Below, in pieces: positions 38,781 through 47,686 of a DNA stretch of 64,000 nt. Made by a program: the position numbers and the translations under genes. The notes under the pieces are model-generated. The model saw nothing but the letters and a program-made list of their open reading frames with translations. It was not told the origin of the DNA and did no database searches. Source of the DNA: DATKHR01 sp035939575. Its GTDB lineage: Bacteria > Acidobacteriota > Vicinamibacteria > Vicinamibacterales > CAVVIG01. Position 1 is the first letter of the stretch, and each line of letters opens with the position of its first letter. The DNA lies in assembly GCA_035939575.1 (NCBI GenBank), contig DASZFS010000158.1:62001-126000 (forward strand), written 5' to 3'.

Positions 38781-41141
38781 GTGATCGAGAAGCTTCGCCT
38801 GCGCATGGCCGAGATGGCACGGGCGTGGCGTGGGGTTCGCACCCGCAGCCCGCGTCTGGCCGCAGGTGTCGGCGGCGCCGTCGCCCTCGTCGTACTCGTT
38901 GTTGTCGGGTCGGGAGCCGTCTACCTGATCGGCCTCTCCCGCGGCCTGCCTGACGCTGCCGCGATGTCCAGGATCGGGGAAATGGACCAGGCGACGGCCG
39001 TCCTGGACGCGTCTGACCAGCTCGCGTTCACCGTTTACAAGGAACAGCGGATCGATGTTCCGCTGAGCGGCGTTTCCCCGCTGCTGATCAAGGCGATCCT
39101 TGCGACCGAGGATCAACGCTTCTACGAGCACCACGGTTTCGACGTACGGCGCATACTCTCAGCCGCGCTCGCCAACGTCCGCCACCGCCGCGTTGCACAG
39201 GGTGCGTCCACCATCACGCAGCAGTTGGCGCGCCAGAGCTTTCTGACTCCTGACAAGACGGTTCGCCGGAAGCTTCAGGAGCTCATTCTGGCCGCGCGCC
39301 TCGAGCGTCAGTATTCCAAGCCGCGCATCCTCGAGCTCTATCTCAACAAAGTCTATTTCGGCGACGGCCTGTACGGCGTCGAGGCGGCGTCGCGCGGGTT
39401 CTTCGGCAAGCACGCGTCCGAGCTGAACGTGCAGGAGGCCGCGACGCTTGCGGGGCTCGTGAAGTCGCCGTCCAGCTATGCTCCAACGGTCAGTCTCGAG
39501 CGCGCGACGGCGCGGCGCAACGTGGTGCTGCAGGCAATGCTGGACACCGGCGCGATCGCCAGGCCCGAATGGCAGGCAGCCCGGGCGTCGAAGATCGTGG
39601 TCCACGATGGACTGCGCGCCGGGGAGCCACACGGTCAGTACTTCAAAGAGCAAGTACGGCGCGAGCTCGTGGATCGCTTCGGCTGGCAACGCGTCTATCA
39701 GGGCGGCCTCCGCGTCTACTCGACAATCGACATGAAAATGCAGGCGGCCGCCGAGTCCGCGGTCGCCGACTCGCTGAAGATCATCGACGAGCGGCGGCAG
39801 GCGCTCGCCGCGCGGCGGGCGACGGCGAAGGCGCAGCCGGTGCCGGCCCTCTCGGACCTCGACACCCTGCAGGCGGCACTGATCGCTCTGGATCCGGAGA
39901 CCGGACACGTCCGCGCGATGGTCGGCGGGCGCGACTTCAACGAAAGCAACTTCAACCGCGCCGTGCAGGCGCGGCGTCAGCCGGGCTCCGCCTTCAAACC
40001 GTTCGTGTACGCGACCGCGATCGAAGCGGGGTATACGCCCGCCACGATGATCGACCACCTCGACGAGCCGATCGATACGCTTCAAGGCGCCTGGACGCCG
40101 GAAGACGAACATTCGACCGCGACGTCAATGAGCCTTCGCACCGGGCTTCGGACGTCGAGCAACCGCGCGGCGGTCCGACTCCTGCAGGAGGTCGGCATCC
40201 CGGAGACGGTGAAGAGCGCCAAGCAGATGGGGGTCGGGGACGTGCCGAGCGTGCCGTCGCTGGCGCTCGGGTCGGGCGAGGTGACGCTCCAGTCGATGGC
40301 CACGGCGTACGCCGCGTTCGCCAACCACGGGCTGGTGCCGCACGCGCTGCTGATCCGCCGCGTCGAGGACCGCGACGGCCGCGTGCTGTTCGAAGAGCGG
40401 GATTCGTCCTCCCGCGCCATCAGCGACACCACGGCGTTCCTGATGACCACGATGCTCGCCGACGTCGTCAACGCGGGCACGGGCAATCGCGCACGGCAGA
40501 TGGGGTTCACGCTGCCGGCGGCCGGCAAGACCGGTACCACGAACGACTTCAATGACGCGTGGTTCGTTGGCTACACGCCGAGCCTGGTCGCTGGCGTCTG
40601 GGTTGGATTCGATCAGCCGCACACGATTCTGCCCAACGGATTCGCCGCAGACCTCGCCGTGCCGATGTGGACACGGTTCATGAAGGTCGCCACGATCGGC
40701 GACAAGCCCGACTGGCTCGCTCCGCCACAGGGGATCACCACGGCGTCGGTCTGCCGCCTCTCGGGCAAGCTCGCGACAATTGGCTGCCAGGACGCCGAGG
40801 TCGTGAGCGACGACGGACGCCGCGAGCGGCGGTCGATGGTGTACACGGAGTACTTCGCGCGCGGCACCGCGCCGCAGAGCTACTGCGATCTCCACCCGAC
40901 GCGCGGCCTCATGACGAAGCTCGCCGGGATCTTCACTGCGCCCGAGAGGCCTGCGACGCGCATCGAGACCGTCAGCCCGCCTCCCGCACCGGACGTGGCA
41001 CCCGGCGCCCCGCCCGAGCCTTTCGACGCGGCGCCGGCGCCGGCGAAAAAGAAGCGTGGTTTCTGGGCGAAAGTGTTCGGCATCGGCAAGGACGACGATA
41101 GAAAGCAGAACGACCCGCAGAAGAAAAGAGGCGGTAAATAG
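38781..41141 (+). CDS. Class A penicillin-binding protein (PBP1A-type)
   Basis: 786 residues from GTG 38781. One N-terminal membrane anchor (about 28-52). Glycosyltransferase domain (about 90-265) with catalytic E110 in ATEDQRFYEHHGF, and QGASTITQQLARQSFL. Transpeptidase domain with S403 in GSAFKPF, SSN in RTSSNRAAV, and KTGTTNDFNDAWFVGYT. The C-terminus ends in a Pro/Ala/Lys-rich tail. It makes and crosslinks peptidoglycan. The downstream holB is 21 bp away, with an apparent own -10. Confidence 0.95.
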   Translation: MIEKLRLRMAEMARAWRGVRTRSPRLAAGVGGAVALVVLVVVGSGAVYLIGLSRGLPDAAAMSRIGEMDQATAVLDASDQLAFTVYKEQRIDVPLSGVSPLLIKAILATEDQRFYEHHGFDVRRILSAALANVRHRRVAQGASTITQQLARQSFLTPDKTVRRKLQELILAARLERQYSKPRILELYLNKVYFGDGLYGVEAASRGFFGKHASELNVQEAATLAGLVKSPSSYAPTVSLERATARRNVVLQAMLDTGAIARPEWQAARASKIVVHDGLRAGEPHGQYFKEQVRRELVDRFGWQRVYQGGLRVYSTIDMKMQAAAESAVADSLKIIDERRQALAARRATAKAQPVPALSDLDTLQAALIALDPETGHVRAMVGGRDFNESNFNRAVQARRQPGSAFKPFVYATAIEAGYTPATMIDHLDEPIDTLQGAWTPEDEHSTATSMSLRTGLRTSSNRAAVRLLQEVGIPETVKSAKQMGVGDVPSVPSLALGSGEVTLQSMATAYAAFANHGLVPHALLIRRVEDRDGRVLFEERDSSSRAISDTTAFLMTTMLADVVNAGTGNRARQMGFTLPAAGKTGTTNDFNDAWFVGYTPSLVAGVWVGFDQPHTILPNGFAADLAVPMWTRFMKVATIGDKPDWLAPPQGITTASVCRLSGKLATIGCQDAEVVSDDGRRERRSMVYTEYFARGTAPQSYCDLHPTRGLMTKLAGIFTAPERPATRIETVSPPPAPDVAPGAPPEPFDAAPAPAKKKRGFWAKVFGIGKDDDRKQNDPQKKRGGK

Positions 41142-41146
41142 CGTGA

Positions 41147-41152
41147 TACGAT
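41147..41152 (+). promoter_or_regulatory. Extended -10 box ahead of holB
   Basis: TACGAT preceded by TGA (41144-41146) ends 10 bases before the GTG at 41163, giving an mRNA with a very short or no leader. Motif only. Confidence 0.3.
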
Positions 41153-41162
41153 CCGTGACGTC

Positions 41163-42119
41163 GTGCCGTTTCGGGACATCATTCAACACCGAGCCCCGGG
41201 CGCCGGGGGCGGCCACCGCCGCATCATCGAGCTGTTGTCGCGCTCGGTCGCGCGCGACACGCTGCCGCCGAGCCTGATTTTCGCGGGACCGTCGGCCGCG
41301 GGCACGCGCGCCACCGCCATCGCGCTTGCGCAAGCGCTCAATTGCGCGAACCCGGTATCCAATTCCAGCGGGCAGGCGGCGTCTGGCGCGGCGGACAGTC
41401 GAGACGCCTGCGGCGAGTGCCCTTCGTGCCTGCGCATCGCCCGAGGCGTTCACCCCGACATCCTCCTCGTCGAGCCCGGCGACAACGGCACGATCCGCAT
41501 CGAGCAGGTGCGCGAGCTCGTCGACCGTGCCGCCTATCGGCCGTTCGAGGGCAGGCGTCGCGTCGTCATCGTGGACGACGCGGATTTGCTCGTGCCGGCG
41601 GCACAGAACGCGCTGCTCAAGACGCTCGAAGAGCCTCCAGCGTCATCGGTTTTCATCCTCGCGACGTCACGCCCCGACATGCTGCTGGCAACCGTGCGCT
41701 CGCGCTGCGTCCGATTGACGTTTGCCGCGAGCGCCGAGCCCGAGGTCGACGCCGACGCGCGGCGGATCGCCGAGCGCGTGCTCCACCAGGCGGCGGCCGG
41801 CCCGGACACGAAGCGGCTGGAAGGGGCGAAGGACCTGCTGACCGGCACCGGCGCGGGTGGTGCGGCCGATCGCGAGCAGGTCGCCGCTCACCTGCAGGCG
41901 ATGGCGTCGCTGCTGCGCGACATCGCTGCGATTGGTGCGCGCGCGGGCGACGCCGCGCTCGTCAATCGTGACGCGAAGCCGTCGCTCGATCGTCTGGCGC
42001 CTGCCTATCCGGGCGACCGCGCGGTGAAAGCCTTTGACGCCGTGGACCGCGCGCTCGAGGCGCTCGAGCGAAACGCCGGCGTCAAGGTCGTGGCGGATTG
42101 GCTGGTGCTACATCTATGA
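41163..42119 (+). CDS. holB: DNA polymerase III delta' subunit
   Basis: 318 residues from GTG. Clamp-loader AAA+ layout: IFAGPSAAGTRATAIALAQAL is a degenerate P-loop without the GKT, as expected for the non-ATPase delta' subunit. The zinc motif is C-x8-C-x2-C-like within ALNCAN and ACGECPSCLRIARG. VVIVDDADLLVPAAQNALLKTLEEPP and RSRCVRLTF are the usual delta' blocks. Stop overlaps the ricT start. Confidence 0.93.
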   Translation: MPFRDIIQHRAPGAGGGHRRIIELLSRSVARDTLPPSLIFAGPSAAGTRATAIALAQALNCANPVSNSSGQAASGAADSRDACGECPSCLRIARGVHPDILLVEPGDNGTIRIEQVRELVDRAAYRPFEGRRRVVIVDDADLLVPAAQNALLKTLEEPPASSVFILATSRPDMLLATVRSRCVRLTFAASAEPEVDADARRIAERVLHQAAAGPDTKRLEGAKDLLTGTGAGGAADREQVAAHLQAMASLLRDIAAIGARAGDAALVNRDAKPSLDRLAPAYPGDRAVKAFDAVDRALEALERNAGVKVVADWLVLHL

Positions 42120-42922
42120 ACGTGCCGCCGGCCAGGCCGCTCGTCGCAGTGAAACTGAGCCTGGTCGGCCGCGCGCAGACCTACCTGGCGGACGGGTGCG
42201 GCACCACGCCGGGTGCCGGCGACCGTGTGGTCGTTCAGACCGAGGTCGGTCCGGCGGTCGGCACCGTCGTCAGGCGCATTCCGCAGCTCGACGACAAACG
42301 CCGGCCAGCCGCCGATTCCCCGCAACGGGTCGTCCGCATCGCCACGCACGACGACGTGGTGACGAGGCTGAAGCAGCAGCACCGCGAACAGGAAGCGTAT
42401 CGCATCGCGCTGCTCATGATCCGGGAGCGAGGTCTCGGCATGAAGCTCGCGCGGGTCGAGCAGGCGTTCGACGGGACCAAGCTGGTGTTCTACTTTACCG
42501 CCGACGGGCGGGTCGACTTCCGAGAGCTCGTCCGGGAGCTCGCTGCCGAGTTCCGGACGCGCATCGAGATGCGGCAAATCGGCGTCCGCGATGAGGCCAA
42601 GCTCATCGGCGGCTACGGCACCTGCGGGCGACCACTCTGCTGCACGACCTTCCTGCAAACCTTCGAGCCCGTCTCGATCAAGATGGCCAAGCAGCAGGAT
42701 CTCAGCCTGAATCCGTCGAAGCTGTCCGGCTTGTGCGGCCGCTTGAAGTGCTGTCTGCGTTACGAGCTGCCCAACGCAAAAGGCGTGCAGCACGGCGGCT
42801 GCGGAAGCGAAGGGGGCTGCGACAACCCAAGCGGCTGCGGCGCGGGCGGCTGCGGGGCGGGCGGCTGCGGGGCGGGTGCTGGCGGGGCGGGCGGCTGCGG
42901 GTCATGCGGCTCCCACGCGTAG
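42116..42922 (+). CDS. ricT: PSP1-domain protein RicT (YaaT) with Cys/Gly-rich tail
   Basis: 268 residues from ATG 42116. The PSP1 core has GVRDEAKLIGGYGTCGRPLC, TTFLQTFEPVSIKMAKQQ, LSLNPSKLSGLCGRLKCCLRYE, with the conserved Cys that bind Fe-S in the RicT/Y/A (Rho-linked RNA maturation) system of Bacillus. After it comes an unusual tail of about 45 residues, largely Gly-Gly-Cys-Gly-Ala repeats, not part of the family. It is in the usual place next to holB. Overlaps pdxA by 19 bp. Confidence 0.93.
   Translation: MNVPPARPLVAVKLSLVGRAQTYLADGCGTTPGAGDRVVVQTEVGPAVGTVVRRIPQLDDKRRPAADSPQRVVRIATHDDVVTRLKQQHREQEAYRIALLMIRERGLGMKLARVEQAFDGTKLVFYFTADGRVDFRELVRELAAEFRTRIEMRQIGVRDEAKLIGGYGTCGRPLCCTTFLQTFEPVSIKMAKQQDLSLNPSKLSGLCGRLKCCLRYELPNAKGVQHGGCGSEGGCDNPSGCGAGGCGAGGCGAGAGGAGGCGSCGSHA
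42795..42913 (+). repeat. GC-rich tandem repeat coding the Cys/Gly tail of RicT
   Basis: Imperfect short repeats built on GGCGGCTGCGG and GGGGCGGGC run to the end of ricT and encode GGCG, GCGAGG and similar units. The repeat region also contains the pdxA ATG at 42904. It may expand or contract by slippage. Confidence 0.7.
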
Positions 42923-43812
42923 CGATTACCACGGGGGATCCCGCCGGCATCGGCCCCGAAATCGCAGCGCGCGCGGCCGCGGACGCGCGAGTGCGGGCTG
43001 TCTGCGAGCCGGTCGTCTACAGGCCGCTGACGGGCGCCACGTTCACGCCGGGTCGTCTCTGCGCCGAAGCCGGGCGCGCGGCCTACGAGATCATTCTCCG
43101 CGCCGTCGAGGCAGCCCGGGCCGGCGACGTCGACGCGATCGCGACCGCTCCGGTCAACAAGGAGGCGTTTCGCCTCGCCGGTCTGCCCTGGAGCGGGCAC
43201 ACCGACCTGCTCGCGCACCTGACGCAGACGCCCGACGTTGCGATGATGTTCTATTCCGACGCCTTGCGGGTCGTGCTCGCGACGGTGCACGTGGCGCTCG
43301 CGGATGTGCCGCGGCTGCTGAGCGCGTCGTTGATGGAAACGACGATCGCGCTGACCGCGCGCGAGCTGCCGCGCTTCGGCTTCGAGCGGCCGCGGATCGC
43401 GGTCGCCGGGCTCAATCCGCACGCCGGCGAGCACGGACTGTTCGGGACCGAGGAGGCCGTGTCGATTGCTCCGGCGGTCGCAGCGTGCCGGGCGCGGGGA
43501 GTGGACGTCTCGGGGCCGTACCCGGGCGACACGGTCTTTGTTCGCGCGCGCCGCGGCGAGTTCGACGTCGTCGTGGCGTGCTATCACGATCAGGGGCTCA
43601 TTCCAGTGAAATTGGTTGCGTTCGGCCAGGCCGTCAACGTCACGATCGGGCTGCCGATCATCCGAACGTCGGTTGACCATGGCACCGCGTTCGACATTGC
43701 CGGGAAGGGCGTCGCGGATCCCGAGAGCATGGTCGCGGCGGTACTGCTGGCGGCGCAGCTGGCGGCCGGCAGCCCGTCCGATGGGTCGCGCCGGAGCGGG
43801 CGACTCTCATGA
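42904..43812 (+). CDS. pdxA: 4-hydroxythreonine-4-phosphate dehydrogenase
   Basis: 302 residues from ATG 42904, which lies in ricT's tail. NAD-dependent step of vitamin B6 synthesis. Landmarks: VAITTGDPAGIGPEIAA, ATAPVNKEAF, PWSGHTDLLAHL (metal His), HVALADVP, AVAGLNPHAGEHGLFG (metal His), VACYHDQGLIPVK (metal His) and IIRTSVDHGTAFDIAGKG. Family members have about 330 residues; the missing 30 fall between EPVVYRPLTGATFTPG and AGRAAYEI, so an N-terminal surface segment is lost. Active-site residues remain. Confidence 0.92.
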   Translation: MRLPRVAITTGDPAGIGPEIAARAAADARVRAVCEPVVYRPLTGATFTPGRLCAEAGRAAYEIILRAVEAARAGDVDAIATAPVNKEAFRLAGLPWSGHTDLLAHLTQTPDVAMMFYSDALRVVLATVHVALADVPRLLSASLMETTIALTARELPRFGFERPRIAVAGLNPHAGEHGLFGTEEAVSIAPAVAACRARGVDVSGPYPGDTVFVRARRGEFDVVVACYHDQGLIPVKLVAFGQAVNVTIGLPIIRTSVDHGTAFDIAGKGVADPESMVAAVLLAAQLAAGSPSDGSRRSGRLS

Positions 43813-44285
43813 CGGACAAGACAGACCGCGAGAAGGCCCAGACCAGCATCGCCGAGAACCGCAAGGCGTTCCACGACTACCACCTCATGGAGACCTTCGA
43901 AGCGGGGATCGCGCTGCTGGGCACCGAGGTCAAGGCGATTCGCGAGGGGCGCGTGAACCTGCGCGACAGCTTCGCGCGCGTGGAAGACGGCGAGGTATTC
44001 CTCTACAACGTCAACATCAGCCCGTACAGTCATCGGGGCTACGCGGAGCACGAGCCGCTGCGGCGGCGCAAGCTGCTGCTGCACCGCGAGGAGATTCGCA
44101 AACTGATCGGCAAGACCGTCGAGAAGGGCATGACGCTCGTCCCCGTCCGGCTGTACTACAAGAACGGCCGCGTCAAGGTGGCCGTGAGCCTGGCGAAGGG
44201 CAAGAAGGACTACGACAAGCGCGAAACGATCAAGCGGCGCGACGCGGATCGTGAAACGCGGGCGGCCGTCAAGGCCCGCAGGTAG
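43809..44285 (+). CDS. smpB: SsrA-binding protein SmpB
   Basis: 158 residues with ATGA overlap to pdxA. tmRNA partner in rescue of stalled ribosomes. ENRKAFHDYHLMETFEAGIALLGTEVKAIREGRVNL and YSHRGYAEHEPLRRRKLLLHREEI, then LVPVRLYYKNGRVKVAVSLAKGKKDYDKR are all canonical, ending in the basic unstructured tail. The tmRNA gene itself was not seen in the window. Confidence 0.97.
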   Translation: MTDKTDREKAQTSIAENRKAFHDYHLMETFEAGIALLGTEVKAIREGRVNLRDSFARVEDGEVFLYNVNISPYSHRGYAEHEPLRRRKLLLHREEIRKLIGKTVEKGMTLVPVRLYYKNGRVKVAVSLAKGKKDYDKRETIKRRDADRETRAAVKARR

Positions 44286-44314
44286 AATACCGAGGCGATC
44301 GCGAGACCGTCATC

Positions 44315-45448
44315 ATGAAGGTCCCTCTGCTCGACTTACAGGCACAGTACCGTCCTCTGCGGGGCGATATTCTCGCGGCGATCGCTCGCGTGGCCGACGC
44401 CCAGCGCTTCATCATGGGCCCGGAGATCGACGCGCTCGAGGCGGAGCTTGGCGCGCAGCTCGGCGTCGAGCACGCCGTCTCGGTGTCCTCGGGGACCGAT
44501 GCAGTGCTGCTGGCGTTGATGGCGCTGGACGTGAAGGCCGGCGACGAGGTCGTCCTGCCGACCTACTCATTCTTCGCGACGGCCGGCGCCGTCGTCCGTC
44601 TCGGGGCGCGGCCGGTGCTGGTCGACATCGATCCGATCACGTACAACATCGATCCCGAGGCGGCGGCGCGGGCCATCACCCCCCGCACGCGGGCCGTGAT
44701 GCCGGTGCACCTCTTCGGACTCAGCGCCGATCTCGATCCACTGATGGCGGCGGCCGGCGCGGCGGGCGTCCCGGTCATGGAGGACGCCGCGCAGGCGATT
44801 GGTGCGACCTACAAGTCCCGGCCGGTTGGCGGCATCGGAGCGATTGGCACCTTCTCCTTTTTTCCCAGTAAGAACCTCGGCGCGTTCGGCGACGCGGGCC
44901 TGGTCACGACGAACGACGCGGCGCTGGCGAAGCGGGCCCGGCTGTTTCGCAACCACGGCATGGAGCCGAAGTACATCCATCACGTGGTGGGCGGCAACTT
45001 CCGCATGGACGCGCTGCAGGCGGCCATCCTTCGCGTGAAGGCGCCGCACCTCGCGGCATGGACCGATGCCCGGCGCGCCAACGCGGCGAGCTACCGCGCG
45101 CTGTTCCAGGCGGCGGGGCTCGACGGGGCTATCGGTCTGCCGTCAGAGCCGCCGGATCGCCGTCACATCTTCAACCAGTTCGTGATCCGTACATCAGGGC
45201 GCGACGCGCTGAAGCGCCATCTCGACGAGCGGGGCATCGGCAACGAGATCTACTATCCGGTGCCGTTCCATCTGCAGCCCTGCTTTGCCGACCTCGGGCA
45301 TCGCCGCGGAGATTTTCCGCACGCTGAGCGAGCAGCAGAGGAGACGCTTGCGATTCCCATCTACGGCGAGCTGACCGCCGGCCAGCAGGAAGAGGTCGTG
45401 TCGGCCATCGCGGAGTTCGCGCACGCGAGGCTCGGGGCCGCGCGATGA
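44315..45448 (+). CDS. DegT/DnrJ/EryC1-family sugar aminotransferase
   Basis: 377 residues. PLP-dependent transamination of a nucleotide-linked keto-sugar. MKVPLLDLQAQYRPL start, SVSSGTDAVLLALMAL, VVLPTYSFFATAGAV, VMPVHLFGLSADLDPL, EDAAQAIGATYKSRPVG and the PLP Lys K186 in FFPSKNLGAFGDAG. The set is like WbpE/WecE or FdtB. TAGAAT at 44283-44288 is a likely -10. Overlaps the DAACS transporter (ATGA). It opens the EPS region. Confidence 0.93.
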   Translation: MKVPLLDLQAQYRPLRGDILAAIARVADAQRFIMGPEIDALEAELGAQLGVEHAVSVSSGTDAVLLALMALDVKAGDEVVLPTYSFFATAGAVVRLGARPVLVDIDPITYNIDPEAAARAITPRTRAVMPVHLFGLSADLDPLMAAAGAAGVPVMEDAAQAIGATYKSRPVGGIGAIGTFSFFPSKNLGAFGDAGLVTTNDAALAKRARLFRNHGMEPKYIHHVVGGNFRMDALQAAILRVKAPHLAAWTDARRANAASYRALFQAAGLDGAIGLPSEPPDRRHIFNQFVIRTSGRDALKRHLDERGIGNEIYYPVPFHLQPCFADLGHRRGDFPHAERAAEETLAIPIYGELTAGQQEEVVSAIAEFAHARLGAAR

Positions 45449-46785
45449 TCCGAGGCGGCCATGAGACCGCGTCGCCGGGGCGGACGGGGCCGAATGGCGG
45501 CGGCATCACCACGCCGGGCATCACCACGCAGATAGTGATCGGCCTCGTGCTGGGGGTCATCGCCGGGTCTCTGTGGCCCGCCTTCGGCGTCGGCGTCAAG
45601 CCGCTGGCCGACGCCTTCCTGCGGATGATCAAGATGATCATCGCGCCGCTTGTCTTCTCGACGCTGGTGGCCGGCATCGCCGGGACCGGCGACCTCAAGG
45701 CCATGGGCCGCATCGGCCTGAAGGCGATCGTTTACTTCGAGATCGCGACGACGATGGCGCTGGTCCTGGGGCTGGTGCTGGTCAACGTCTTCCAGCCCGG
45801 CGCGGGGCTGAGCCTGCCGGCCGGCGCCGACTCCAGCGCCGCGGCCGGGCTCGTCCAGGGTCAGCAGCACGGATGGGACATCTTCCTTCATTTGTTTCCG
45901 ACGTCGGTCGTCGATGCGATGGCGCGCGGCGACATCCTGCAGGTGGTCGTCTTCTCGACCTTCTTCGGCGTGGCGGTCGCGGCCATCGGCCCGAAAGGGC
46001 AGCCGGTGCTCGATGTTCTCGAGAGCACCGCACAGGTCATGTTCCGCTTCACGGGCTACGTGATGAGGTTCGCGCCCGTCGGTGTCTTCGCGGCGATGGC
46101 CTCCACCGTCGGCAGCAAGGGTCTGGGCGTCCTCTTCACGCTCGGTAAGCTCGTTGGCCTCATGTACCTCGGGCTCGCCGTGTTCGGGCTCATCGTGCTC
46201 GGCGCTGTGTCCTACATCATCCGCGTACCGTTCGTGGCGTTCGCGCGCGCGATTCGCGAGCCGTTTCTGATTGCCTTCACGACCGCGAGCTCTGAGGCGG
46301 CGCTGCCCAAGGCGATGGAGGTGATGGAGCGCTTCGGCGTGCCGAAGAACATCGTCGCGTTCGTGCTGCCCACGGGGTACAGCTTCAACCTCGACGGCAG
46401 CACGCTCTATCTCTCACTCGCCAGCGTCTTCGTTGCGCAGATTGCTGGCGTGCACATGAGCATCGGCCAGCAACTCGTCATGATGCTGACGCTGATGCTC
46501 ACCAGCAAAGGCGTTGCGGGCGTTCCGCGCGCGTCGCTCGTGGTGCTGGCCGCGACGCTGTCGCAGTTCGGGCTGCCGCTCGAGGGCGCCGCGATCCTGC
46601 TCGGCATCGATCAGATCATGGATATGGGCAGGACGGCGGTGAACGTAATGGGCAACTGCATCGCGACTGCGGTGGTCGCGCGCTGGGAGGGAGTACTGAA
46701 CGACGAGCAGATGCGCGCTTTCGCCGCGACACGGGAGGACCGGTCTCCGTCAGAAATGTACGGGAGACCTGTCCCCCGCGCCTGA
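45445..46785 (+). CDS. DAACS dicarboxylate/amino-acid:cation symporter
   Basis: 446 residues, multi-spanning. GltP/DctA-type signatures: TTASSEAALPKAMEVM (serine-rich re-entrant loop), GYSFNLDGSTLYLSLA, LTSKGVAGVPRASLVVLAATL and DQIMDMGRTAVNVMGN. It takes up glutamate, aspartate or C4-dicarboxylates with cations. It is coupled to the sugar aminotransferase, which commonly uses glutamate as amino donor; a supply link is possible. Confidence 0.95.
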   Translation: MIRGGHETASPGRTGPNGGGITTPGITTQIVIGLVLGVIAGSLWPAFGVGVKPLADAFLRMIKMIIAPLVFSTLVAGIAGTGDLKAMGRIGLKAIVYFEIATTMALVLGLVLVNVFQPGAGLSLPAGADSSAAAGLVQGQQHGWDIFLHLFPTSVVDAMARGDILQVVVFSTFFGVAVAAIGPKGQPVLDVLESTAQVMFRFTGYVMRFAPVGVFAAMASTVGSKGLGVLFTLGKLVGLMYLGLAVFGLIVLGAVSYIIRVPFVAFARAIREPFLIAFTTASSEAALPKAMEVMERFGVPKNIVAFVLPTGYSFNLDGSTLYLSLASVFVAQIAGVHMSIGQQLVMMLTLMLTSKGVAGVPRASLVVLAATLSQFGLPLEGAAILLGIDQIMDMGRTAVNVMGNCIATAVVARWEGVLNDEQMRAFAATREDRSPSEMYGRPVPRA

Positions 46786-46787
46786 CC

Positions 46788-47636
46788 GTGCGGATTGCCG
46801 TCGTCGGCGCGCGCGGACAACTCGGGGCGGCCATCGTCCAGGAGTGCGCCGGCCACGACGTCGTTGGACTGACCCGGCAGCAGCTCGACATCACCAACGA
46901 TCACGCCGTGGCGGACGCGATCGCGCGCGTCGCGCCCGACGCCGTCGTGAATTGCGCGGCGTACAACCACGTGGATGCCGCGGAAGACCACCCGGATGAT
47001 GCGCTGAATCACAACGCGTTTGCCGCGCGCACGCTCGCTGCCGCCGCCGAGCGCGCCGGCGCCTGGTTCGTCCACTACGGGAGTGACTTCGTCTTCGACG
47101 GCACCGCGTCCACGCCGTATACCGAAGACGACCGCCCGAGCCCGAGGAGCACGTACGGCGCCTCCAAGATGCTCGGCGAATGGTTCGCACTGGACGTGCC
47201 CAGGTCTTACGTGCTGCGCGTGGAGAGCCTGTTCGGCCGCGCGTCGGGCGGCGGTCCGCCAAAGGGGAGCGTCGCCGGCATCATGAACGGCTTGCTGGCC
47301 GGCTCATCGCCTCCGGTTTTCGAGGACCGCACCGTATCGCCGACCTATATCATCGACGCCGCGCGCGCGACGCGCCATCTGCTCGAGTCTGGCGCCGCGC
47401 CCGGCCTGTATCACTGCGTGAGCTCGGGCCATTGCACCTGGCTGGATTTTGGACGCGAGCTGGCGCGCCTGCTCGGCGTCGAGCCGCGGCTGACGCCGGT
47501 GAAGGTGGCGGACGTGACGCTGCGTGCGCGCCGCCCGCAGTTCTGCGCGCTCTCCAATGAGAAGCTCCGCCGGGCGGGCTTCGACATGCCGACCTGGCAG
47601 GATGCGTTGGCGCGCTACATAGAACCTAGAACTTAG
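46788..47636 (+). CDS. rfbD: RfbD-like NDP-sugar reductase
   Basis: 282 residues from GTG. SDR with VVGARGQLGAAI (nucleotide loop), the LDITN and NCAAYNHVDAAED blocks typical of dTDP-4-dehydrorhamnose reductase, YGSDFVFDG, YGASKMLGEWF (Y-x3-K) and RVESLFGR. No rfbA/B/C lie in the window. As gmd is 3 kb away, it may instead reduce a GDP-4-keto-6-deoxy sugar. The 3' end runs into a 7-bp repeat array. Confidence 0.82.
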   Translation: MRIAVVGARGQLGAAIVQECAGHDVVGLTRQQLDITNDHAVADAIARVAPDAVVNCAAYNHVDAAEDHPDDALNHNAFAARTLAAAAERAGAWFVHYGSDFVFDGTASTPYTEDDRPSPRSTYGASKMLGEWFALDVPRSYVLRVESLFGRASGGGPPKGSVAGIMNGLLAGSSPPVFEDRTVSPTYIIDAARATRHLLESGAAPGLYHCVSSGHCTWLDFGRELARLLGVEPRLTPVKVADVTLRARRPQFCALSNEKLRRAGFDMPTWQDALARYIEPRT

Positions 47637-47686
47637 AACTTAGAAGTTTTGAGTTCTGAGTTTTGAGTTTTGAGTTCTGAGTTCTA
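47621..47686. repeat. Inverted 7-bp tandem repeats between convergent genes
   Basis: About four units like AGAACTT (47621-47648) are followed by about five like GAGTTCT/GAGTTTT (47651-47684). The second set is close to the reverse complement of the first, so the mRNA could form a long AU-rich hairpin. It spans the stops of both convergent genes. Possible bidirectional terminator. Confidence 0.7.
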
